A DNA stretch of 25,549 nucleotides from Pavlovales sp. CCMP2436 (Eukaryota; Haptophyta; Pavlovophyceae; Pavlovales): positions 80,859 through 106,407 of the forward strand of contig MU631635.1 in assembly GCA_026770615.1 (NCBI GenBank), in the 5' to 3' direction. Both the position numbers and the translations under genes were made by a program. The notes beneath the pieces are model-generated. The model was not told the origin of the DNA, did no database searches, and saw nothing but the letters and a program-made list of their open reading frames with translations. Shown here piece after piece: positions 18,421 through 25,549 of this stretch. Each line of letters opens with the position of its first letter. The first letter of the stretch is position 1.

Positions 18421-18552
18421 GGATAGAATTATTAGGATAAAATTAAATGACGTGCGCTAATACGCAGCTCACCTAACCGCCGGGGGCGGTAATCTTCAAA
18501 CCTGGTCTAGTCCCAGGCGGCGGGGTGACTCAATAATCCTCCACTTATCTTA
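18412..18552 (-). repeat. Structured 3' UTR repeat of OTU-LINE, copy 2
   Basis: This second copy of the repeat ends on the minus strand in AAAAAA (18412-18418). It has the same orientation as copy 1, but the coding fragment beside it (18559-19500) faces the opposite way. Read as one element, this is a 3' UTR joined to an inverted body. Confidence 0.65.
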
Positions 18553-18558
18553 GGGTAG

Positions 18559-19500
18559 CGGCTGGACCCTTCAGGGTCGGGTTTCCAGGAAACTACGACT
18601 TACCACGACACCGAGCAGCATCCCAACCAGCGCTGGCAACCCAGCAGCCCTCACACGCAAACGCCCCGCCAGCCAAAGCTATCCAAAAGCGCCGCCACAC
18701 AAAAAGGCCAACTATCCGGAAAGAAACCCCCGGCACAAAACGCCTGCCTAGCCAGAACCTCCCACGACCACCGCTATGCAAAAAAAAATAAAGCAGAAAA
18801 CCAGCAACCACCAAGTGACAATGGGGCCGACGACCAAGACATCACAGTGCAACAGATGCGAGCCCCGGCCGGCAACTTAAAAAGCCTGTTGGCGTCAGTT
18901 GCGCTAGCCCCAGAACACGTGAATGGCGACGGAAACTGCTTGATTTATGCGGCACTAAAGAGCCCAGGGCGACCAGCCAGCTGGAACGCAGCCATACAAA
19001 TACGGAAGGCGGCAACCACACTAGCAATCGCCCTCCCGGTGGAGGTTAAGAAGGACCTTAGGCTATGCAGACCGGATATAGACCCGGATGACCCCATGGG
19101 GAATGACCTAGATTACAGTAAGCGACCCAACCTCTGGCCAATAGCAGCGCAGGAAGGACACAGCCTTCTCCACTTCCCAGCAAACCAGGCCGCATGGATG
19201 TTAGACAACATGCTCCACAGCATAGCAACAGTCATGGGAACAGACATTGCGGTGCTGAAACCAAGCAGAGACCCTGGCAAAGTGGGCGACATTATCGACA
19301 TATATTACGCATACACCCCGCACCACCCGCGGATCGGCAGTACCTCATGGATACACCGAACTACTACAGGAGGCAGAACACGGCAGAATAAGATCCTCGG
19401 TGAATTGCTCACGTCATCGCGCAGCGGGCAAGGCAGACAAAAATGCGTAATCACCATCGACGCCAACATGACACACTTCGAGGCGACACGAGAAATTTAG
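18559..19500 (+). CDS. OTU-family cysteine protease ORF of a retrotransposon fragment
   Basis: The frame is open from just after TAG 18556-18558 to TAG 19498-19500 (313 codons). No ATG precedes the domain, so it is a fragment of a larger protein. The first 90 residues are Q-, P- and K-rich linker. The OTU core follows, with HVNGDGNCLIYAAL (Asp codon 18928, Cys codon 18937), a helix of type NAAIQIRKAATTLAIALP, WMLDNMLHSIATVMGTDIAV, and a likely catalytic His in AYTPHHPRIG (19321-19326). OTU enzymes cleave ubiquitin-like conjugates; in mobile elements such domains probably process element or host proteins. It resembles the OTU part of the minus-strand fragment at 16700-17260 but is clearly diverged, so the two are from different subfamilies. 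All catalytic positions seem present. Confidence 0.7.
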   Translation, partial: RLDPSGSGFQETTTYHDTEQHPNQRWQPSSPHTQTPRQPKLSKSAATQKGQLSGKKPPAQNACLARTSHDHRYAKKNKAENQQPPSDNGADDQDITVQQMRAPAGNLKSLLASVALAPEHVNGDGNCLIYAALKSPGRPASWNAAIQIRKAATTLAIALPVEVKKDLRLCRPDIDPDDPMGNDLDYSKRPNLWPIAAQEGHSLLHFPANQAAWMLDNMLHSIATVMGTDIAVLKPSRDPGKVGDIIDIYYAYTPHHPRIGSTSWIHRTTTGGRTRQNKILGELLTSSRSGQGRQKCVITIDANMTHFEATREI

Positions 19501-19786
19501 TAGAGCAACTGACAAGCAAGGAGAGGGTGGGGGGAGAGGGGGGTGGGGGGGAAGGGGGGAGGCTGCCTGTATTATGTGCTGCTGGTGCGCTGAGTGTGCA
19601 GGCGAGCCGCATTTCGAGACGAGCGAGACGCAGCAGAGATTGATCAGCGCGCGAGTCGAGTTTCGTCGACAGTCGTGTGTCTGATCAGTCTTAGCGAAGA
19701 AGACGGTATCCGGGGGAACAGGAGCTGGTCCCAGTTTTACCTGGGAGACCGCGAACGGGACCGGACGTTTTCATAGATATTTGCAC
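19501..19786. other. Spacer with G-rich tract
   Basis: Nothing coding was recognised. 19520-19562 is a purine-rich tract with several G runs, similar in kind to 1621-1676. Confidence 0.5.
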
Positions 19787-19904
19787 ACTATGAGAAAGGG
19801 GGGCAGCAGGCACTAGGTTGCAGACAGAATGTCTCAGAAGCGGTCGACTCCAAGCGTGTAGGCGCGACGACGTTCAGTCACCCAGGCGGCATGTTTAGGC
19901 ACAG
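19787..19904 (-). repeat. 3' UTR-like repeat of the nuclease-type retrotransposon, copy A
   Basis: It matches 20373-20506 in the same orientation, with shared text GGCAGCAGG, GTCGACTCC and TCACCCAGGCGGCAT. Because copy B directly follows the stop of the minus-strand Pol fragment, both copies are read as its 3' UTR. Copy A lacks an A tail. Confidence 0.65.
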
Positions 19905-20346
19905 ATTCCAACCTAAGTGTCACATACAGACAATTGACAGCCATACGTGCAGCTGAAGAAGACATATTAAGGACATGCGGCAGCGCTATAAGGGACATGC
20001 TTATTGCTCTTAAAATGCCCTACCGATGCATACAAACACAGCTGCAGTAGCAAAAGCAGCCAAGACCCTGTTCACACAGGAATATAGGCCAATATTTAGG
20101 CGATTAAAACACATGGAGCAGCTGGAAATATTACGGGAAATCCTGCCCGCACTCACGTCGGCATTATGCGGACCTATGTGCTTCCGGTTCGTCACACGCC
20201 ACACAACACTCATACATGCACTCAGACACCAACCACCGACAGCTGAGAAACCACAATTGTGCACCCCACATGTCGGGGTCGACGGTTCATTTATCAAACC
20301 TGATGGAAACGGCAAGGCTCGAGCAGCCGGTGCGGCGTTTTTTTTT
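19900..20346 (+). pseudogene. LINE reverse transcriptase thumb and RNase H start, fragment
   Basis: Two plus-strand frames together look like the region after RT. The first (about 19908-20048) reads LTAIRAAEEDILRTCGSAIR and DMLIALKMPYRC and ends at TAG. The second (20026-20346) reads KTLFTQEYRPIFRRLKHMEQ, REILPALTSAL, then VGVDGSFIKP..KARAAGAAFF. The DGS followed by a small-residue strand matches the first catalytic Asp and strands of LINE RNase H. The fragment stops in a run of T followed by A at 20338-20356. It is a dead copy, and its orientation is opposite to both neighbouring 3' UTR repeats. Confidence 0.55.
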
Positions 20347-20372
20347 TAAAAAAAAACGACGACTTACTACTA

Positions 20373-20506
20373 ACTATAGGAAAGGGCAGCAGGCAGTGGG
20401 TTGCAGACATTCTGTCTCATAGGTGGTCGACTCCGAGCGTGTAGGCGCAACGACATTCAGTCACCCAGGCGGCATGTAGTCACCCAGGCGGCATACTTAG
20501 GCGCCG
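20373..20506 (-). repeat. 3' UTR-like repeat of the nuclease-type retrotransposon, copy B
   Basis: It lies directly after the stop (20497-20499) of the minus-strand Pol fragment. It contains a tandem duplication of GTCACCCAGGCGGCAT. On the minus strand it ends in a T run then about ten A (20338-20356), consistent with a poly(A) end. Confidence 0.65.
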
Positions 20507-22127
20507 AACCCAAACCGTGTCTCCCTGCGGAGGTGGTACGCGCCCTCAGCCCACTCGTCGGGGTTGTCGTCGTCGTCGCTGTCAGTGCGTGTGCCGCCGC
20601 CGTTGCCGGTGTCGGTGCCGGTGCGCTCCGATCGCGCGCGCGCAATGATGACCTTGGCGTGCCCTCGAAGTGCGCACATGCCGATCTCCTGTCTCATCCT
20701 CCACAGGAGGGTGCTGCGCGCTTCCGCAGCGGAGGGGGCCCCCATGCGAGCTTGGAGCGCTCTTGCGCCCGTGCTGGCGAGGTCTCCGACGAAGGATTCC
20801 AGGTCACCAGACCACTCACCGAAGGCTCCAATCACGAGCGGGACGAACGCGAGACCGCCTGCAGTGCAAAAGGTCTGTGCGCGGGCCTGCATCGGGCCGG
20901 TCTGTCTAGGGGTTGTGTGGAAGAAGTCGCGATCTATCTGGATGAGCTCCGCCATGCGTTCTACCGGAAGCGAGTCAGCTCGCCTGCCCACCGCACGCCC
21001 AGGGTAGTTGCCGTAGGTGTACCTGTACCGAGTATTGCAGAACGCCATGGTCTTGAGTTCGAGCAGTTGCGGGACCGCCCGCCCACCCTTGTGGTCGTAC
21101 TCGGCGTAGAGGTCGACTTTCGACCCGGGTCGCCGGCCTACCCCACCGAAGTAGAGCCGGTACGCGGCCTGGTTGGCGGCGAGTACCGAGGCGAAGATGT
21201 CTCCCGCCTCGGTGCGCGCGTGCGCACCCATTCTACTCGCAACCTCAGCCAGGAGGGCGAGGAGCGGATCGTGCCTGAGCTTGGAGATGTGGTCGCCGGT
21301 GACGCCCCGCCCGGTGGCCGCGACAATGTTGTCTCCGTGCACGTCGATGTCGCGGTTGAACATCCGCGCGCCGCGCGCGGCTAGGCCGACGCAGATGGGG
21401 CTCGGGACGCCGAAGAAGCGCGCTGTGATCTCCACCCACTCGCCGATGGTGCCGGAGCCGAGGGCCGACCGAAAGCGCGGCCACCCAGACAGAGCTGTTG
21501 CGGTTGATGCTCCTAACCAAGTGTACGACGTGATCGCCCCGCGGGAGCGCGTTGATCCGCATCTTGAGCGCGTCAAACCGCTGCGCCTCTCGGTCCTCGG
21601 TGAGGTCCCGCTGCATGTTGAGGCTTGGCTTGCCTGTGAGGTCCCTGCGCACCGCCGGCCAGGCCTCCTCTGGGGGGAGGCGTAGCACACGGGTTGGCAG
21701 GTCTGCGTTGATCATCGCTCCAGCTCCGACGCCAGCCTCCTGTTGCATCTCGAGCCAGCAGCGGAGGAACGCCTGTCCCTGCCGTGGTGGCGGTAGCGGT
21801 CCGGGGAGGCCTGGTCGCGGCAAGTGCAGGTATGACCGCCAGCCATGCGCGCGCATGTCCAGGAAGGAGTTCCGTCCTACTACAAGCACGACTTGCGGCA
21901 GCTCGAGCATGCCGCGCTGCGTGATGGTGCCGGTCGGCTCGTCCACGATGTCAAGGAAGTTGGGCACTGCCTGGGTCATGGCGCCACAGAAGGCGGCGGG
22001 CGCGATGTCGACCATGCATCGAAGTCCGGCGCCCCGGTAGCGGCGAGGGAGTGCGAGGCGGGCAGTGGCAAGCTGGTCGTCGTCGAGCAAGACTCCCAGT
22101 GCGTGCGTCGCCTGTGCGTCGAAGCGT
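20497..22127 (-). pseudogene. Retrotransposon Pol C-terminus with PD-(D/E)XK-like nuclease domain, frameshifted
   Basis: Two minus-strand frames join into one protein of about 540 residues. The upstream part (22127 to about 21475) starts FDAQATHALGVLLDDDQLAT and has PRRYRGAGLR...APAAFCGA, a pattern seen after the RT domain of algal LINE-like Pol proteins. A one-base change at about 21472-21475 shifts to the second frame, which continues FRSALGSGTIGEW. Further on, RPGSKVDLYAEYDHKGG...PQLLELKTM gives a D...ELK pattern typical of a PD-(D/E)XK nuclease. FVPLVIGAFGEWSGDLESFV matches the usual stretch after it. The acidic tail (TDSDDDDNPDEW) ends at 20497. The RT catalytic part is missing, so this is a 5'-truncated, dead copy. 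The domain call rests on pattern only. Confidence 0.65.
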
Positions 22128-22145
22128 GATGGTGCCGGTCGGCTC

Positions 22146-22850
22146 TTTGTTAAAGATTGACATACAGTTAAATAGCGATATAGGGCGGGTTCACCTCTCG
22201 AGTAAGTGACGTCGTTATGAAGTGAATGAACCGACGACGACGATGAAGGGTCCCGACAACTAATATTAATTGTTATATGAATAATCAAAAGGTGTTTTTT
22301 AATTGCTTGAAAATGTCCGGAATCGGGCCTGGAAGTACCCCTGCCTGAAAACGCTAATATTTGGAATGCGCCACCGAAAGGTGAGAAGAGCGTGATTCGT
22401 GCGCTCGTGGGCTGCTCTCCAGTTGTGTGGTGCCACCGCCTCGGCAGAGCTAAGCGCCTACGGCTTGTGTCGGCGGAATATTGTTATCATTGTTGTTCTT
22501 AATATCGTTATAATTCATTTTACTATTTATTATTTTATTATTATAATTTATTTAATTTAATTTCAAGGAAAAAAATTGCCATTTCAACTGCTGAGATCCG
22601 GCGGGAAAAATGCGGATGGCCGATTAAAGTGTGTGATGACCTGCTTCGCGCACTTGCGGGTTTCGCCTCCTGCGAGCAAGCTCGCTCGCCCAAAATTCAA
22701 TATTACTGTATAACTACTACCCTGCAGCAAATTGCCTTCAGGTGCCCCTGCAAAAAAAAAAAAAAAAAGAAAAAAAGAAAAAAAGTGAAACGGCGAGCCG
22801 GGCCGCGAGCGGCGACTGTGCGGCGAGAGCAGCTGCCAACGCGGACAGTG
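22146..22850. other. Intergenic stretch before the right-end gene
   Basis: It contains the 22196-22253 block shared with 10936-10980, an AT-rich stretch (22495-22570) and an A-rich run (22750-22784). No promoter motif was identified with confidence. The frame of the following gene happens to stay open back to 22629, but the A-run codons look like leader. Confidence 0.5.
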
Positions 22851-23896
22851 ATGGCGGACGTCGTCTCGCCCAACGAAGGGAGGTACCTCCAAGCCATGCT
22901 AGGCCGAGATGGTGGCACACCAATGGCAACGAGCATGCCCTACTCGCCGCGCAGTCGCGCGCACTCGCCCGCGCGCGGTAACGCCGCGCGCCACAGCAGT
23001 CCGGGCACCGATGGACGTGGCAGTTCAGGCTCGCTCCACAGCGCATCGGGCAGATATAAGCACAGTGGCAGCTCTGTGCGCGGCGAGCCGCGCGCGTCCT
23101 CGCCGCCGCGCATTGCGCTACAGCCCGCCGCGCCGCTTGTGAGCGGCCGCGCGCTCGCCGAGCTACCTGCGCCCTCGTGGCCCCCGCAGCTCGACTTCCG
23201 TTATCTCGGCTACGGCGACGCCGGCCCCTACGCCGGAGATATGGGTGGTGGGGAGGATGACGTGGCGTTCCGGTTTGACGGGTTCGAGGACCACTCGTAT
23301 GCACCCGGCCCCCCAATCGCGGGCGGCGGGTTCGTCTTCGGGTGCGTAAATATCTAGTCCCCTGACAGGTCTCCACCGGACTCAAGTTTTGAGAAAGAAC
23401 TCCGATCAAGGGACCTTTGCAGAGCAGGTGCGCACTTGTCCTTTTTACGGGAGCGTGTGATGTAGCAGCTATTAGCCACTCTGACCCCCCTCTCCCCCCC
23501 CATATGATAGGTTCGCACCGGTGCCAGAGAATGCCCCCTACGGCACCCACCCGCGCTCCCGCAACCGCCTGCGCCTCGCGTCAGGGGGCGGGGGGCTCGA
23601 TGGGGGCAGCGACGTGATTCATCCCGACTCGGACCCATACGCACCGGACGACACTCCTGGTACGCGTGTCAGTGCGTAGCATGTACTGCTCCCTGACGTA
23701 AAAAACTTTATTTTTTGTTTGAAAACTCAGCTTGACGTCTGAGCAGTACATGCTTGTGAGCGCGCCCGGAGATATATAAATATATAGATATAATAGTTCC
23801 TTTAACGTCCCCCGACTTGCAGCCCGAAGGTGCATGGGCATGGCATTGGAGGGTCAGTGCATCAATCGTCTCATGTGCTATCTTACTCCCCACATG
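22851..23896 (+). CDS. 5' part of an uncharacterised gene (three exons, continues or ends to the right)
   Basis: Exons 22851-23341, 23511-23659 and 23823-23896 join in frame (phases 2, 1, 0) through GT-AG introns of 169 and 163 bp. A third donor (ATG|GTACGC) lies at 23897. The start ATG at 22851 gives [20 protein letters not shown], then a long S/R/P-rich disordered segment with many SP and RS pairs. Acidic glycine-rich parts follow ([19 protein letters not shown]; exon 2 [20 protein letters not shown] and [18 protein letters not shown]). Exon 3 adds [20 protein letters not shown]. The joins restore a coherent acidic and proline-rich sequence, which supports the exon model. No domain was recognised, and later exons were not found. 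Confidence 0.55.
23678..23754. mobile_element. Miniature inverted-repeat element inside intron 2
   Basis: A perfect 14-bp inverted repeat (AGCATGTACTGCTC and GAGCAGTACATGCT) bounds 77 bp, with an AT-rich centre. It fills about half of the 163-bp intron. It could be a tiny MITE or part of an introner-type element. No target duplication was visible. Confidence 0.6.
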
Positions 23897-24019
23897 GTAC
23901 GCTTGTCAGTGCGCCCCTTTTTTTGGTTGGGTGTTTTATGTATGCGTGTGTGTGTTTCTGTAAAGTATCTATATAAACGTCCGGCCCCGGAAATAGTCTA
24001 CCGTACTCCCAGTGGTGCA

Positions 24020-24039
24020 GCGTGTGTGTGTGTGTGTGT

Positions 24040-24116
<77 letters not shown>

Positions 24117-24135
24117 TGTATATGCATATATATGT

Positions 24136-24176
<41 letters not shown>

Positions 24177-24189
24177 TATATATATATAT

Positions 24190-24242
<53 letters not shown>
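24020..24242. repeat. (TG)n / (TA)n / (TATG)n compound microsatellite
   Basis: A (TG)n run is followed by long TA tracts with GTAT and CACA variants. All long ORFs reported over it are artefacts of the dinucleotide pattern (YI and CV repeats). Confidence 0.97.
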
Positions 24243-24244
<2 letters not shown>

Positions 24245-24540
24245 ATTTATTATTATTATATACATCTTTATGCTATTGTTCCTCCCCCCTCCCCTATCTG
24301 TGCTCGTGCCTCTGATTCCCCCACCCTTCCTGAGGCTAATAAAAGCCTCGACCGTTCACTAAGCCTGCAATAACGCTGTCCGATAGAGATCTGGATTTTT
24401 TTTGAGCTCGGCTACGCGTACCGGAGCTCAAAGAGCATATTCCGGTACCGGTAAAGTCCGGTCTCAACCGGACAGGCAATAACGAATTCAACATACTTCA
24501 TAAAATGCATTTTTTTAGGTCCCGGTGAATATTCGACTCC

Positions 24541-24870
24541 GCGATGGCCAGAGGGACCGGCTGGCCTGCAGGTTTTTTTTTTTTTTTCGCTGTCTATTTT
24601 TGGCTCAGCCGGGTTCGGAAGAGACGCCACGCGTGCAGGTATGCCCTGTTAAAGTACAATACACGTATTACATTGCTAATTTTATATATTTGCGCTGGCC
24701 AGAGGGACCGGCCAGGCTCCAGGTTTTTTTTTTTTAGCGTCTATTTTTGGTTCAGCCGGGTTTGAAAGAGACGCCACGCGTGCATGTGTGTCCTATTAAA
24801 GTACAATATATGTATACATTGCTACTTTTAAATGTCTGCGCTGGCCAGAGGGACCGGCCGGCCTCCAGGT
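24541..24870. repeat. Tandem repeat, about 150-bp unit, two and a fifth copies
   Basis: Units start at 24541, 24692 and 24838 with GCG.TGGCCAGAGGGACCGG. Each full unit contains a T run, a TATTTTTGG.TCAGCCGGGTT block, GAGACGCCACGCGTGCA and a TTAAAGTACAATA block. The third unit is truncated at about 24870. No coding role is visible. Confidence 0.9.
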
Positions 24871-25549
24871 GTGTATGGGCGGGTGGCGCAGATTTTCATA
24901 ATTATAATAAGTACATTACGTATAAGAATAATGTACTATATTTGTTGTTGTTTTTGTTACAAGCCGGCTGGCGGGCTACCGGAATCATTAGAATAATTAT
25001 GCTCCTAATTACAATAATAATCAAAAGTATGATAAGTAAGTAGATCATGTGTGTAATTATTAAAATTATTCTGTTGTTCTTGCTGCTACAGGCCGACCCG
25101 CGTTAATAATTCATAATTATTATTGTAATAATCGTTATTGTTATTATAATAATTGCAATAATATTATAGGCCAGCTCGCGGGCTCCCGGAATCACGTTTG
25201 GCCATCGATTGAATAGTTCGGCGGACTCAGATCCGAACATCGCCGATAGATACGGACCTGGTAAGCTCTATGATTAAGTATTACCCCCCCCCCCCACACC
25301 AAACACCACCACCACACACACACACACAGATACTCTATTATTTAGTATTACCACCTCTACCACCACCTCTGCTGTCATGACTGATGTCTGACGTCGCCCA
25401 AGTCTGTACGTGAACAACACCGGTTGACCCATGCTGAGCCGCGCTGTAATTCGAATGATAGTACGTCGCCGACACCAACTGACCCCCTAAACCCGGCTGA
25501 ACCCACCCCGGGTGTCCCCTCTGAACCCGGCTGAACCCGCCCCGCGCGT
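24871..25549. other. AT-rich non-coding end of the window
   Basis: The stretch is full of TTATTAT and AATAATT runs with scattered weak echoes of the tandem unit (GCCGGCTGGCGGGCTACCGG, GCCAGCTCGCGGGCTCCCGG). 25275-25328 is a C run passing into CA repeats. 25482-25545 holds two copies of AACCCGGCTGAACCC. No gene was identified. Confidence 0.5.

Noticed and set aside
20401..21384. 327-residue plus-strand ORF and its neighbours
   Set aside because: It is antisense to the retrotransposon Pol C-terminus, whose motifs are recognisable. The plus-strand product has no protein-like pattern.
24022..24315. ORFs rich in YIYIY and CVCVC
   Set aside because: These are pure dinucleotide-repeat translation.
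25482..25549. CCCTAAACCC near the right end as a telomere
   Set aside because: There is only a single occurrence followed by a different AACCCGGCTGAACCC repeat, with no TTTAGGG array.
1..25549. CRISPR arrays, rRNA and tRNA genes
   Set aside because: I found no regularly spaced short repeats with unique spacers, no rRNA core sequence and no cloverleaf with a GGTTCRANYCC box on reading both strands. A dedicated tRNA scan was not possible.

Overview
This looks like nuclear DNA of a eukaryotic microalga or related protist. Coding stretches are GC-rich and split by short GT-AG introns, while the DNA between them is AT-rich with long (TA)n tracts. Multi-pass membrane genes and broken non-LTR retrotransposons lie side by side. 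The style fits a haptophyte-like or similar alga, but nothing here fixes the species. No bacterial operon, rRNA, tRNA or CRISPR array was seen. All identities rest on motif recognition and on comparing copies within the window; no database was consulted.

Layout. 1-88 is a (TA)n microsatellite. 1177-3139 (minus) and 8733-10847 (minus) are two copies of one four-exon gene for an uncharacterised six-helix membrane protein. The exon structure was worked out by aligning the copies: equal intron phases, and a 76-bp second intron in both. The left copy has an in-frame TAG in exon 2. Between and inside the copies are small inverted-repeat elements. Three or four are TA-flanked MITEs (1747-1913, 7042-7518, 9173-9505 with 9247-9409 nested in it). 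One is an 822-bp TTAA-flanked foldback element (3826-4647). There are also several dispersed or duplicated non-coding repeats.

From 10848 to 12793 there are only weak minus-strand coding candidates. 12794-16236 is an LTR-like element of 3.4 kb with 250-264 bp direct repeats. Inside it is a long, damaged, internally repetitive reading frame on the plus strand.

16362-22127 is a graveyard of LINE-type retrotransposons. It holds a minus-strand fragment with RNase H, zinc-finger and OTU protease remnants, and a second OTU-protease ORF in the opposite orientation (18559-19500) beside a second copy of the same 3' repeat. It also holds a plus-strand RT-thumb/RNase H fragment (19900-20346) and a minus-strand RT C-terminal/PD-(D/E)XK-like fragment with a one-base frameshift (20497-22127). 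Opposite orientations beside matching 3' UTR copies suggest twin-priming inversions.

The right end carries the start of a cellular gene on the plus strand (exons 22851-23341, 23511-23659, 23823-23896). Two of its introns begin with almost the same 17 bases, and intron 2 contains a small 14-bp inverted-repeat element. Then come a (TG)n/(TA)n microsatellite and a 150-bp tandem repeat. The strongest leads are the OTU-bearing LINEs with their structured 3' repeat, the TTAA foldback element, the LTR-like element with its repeat protein, and the introner-like intron starts.
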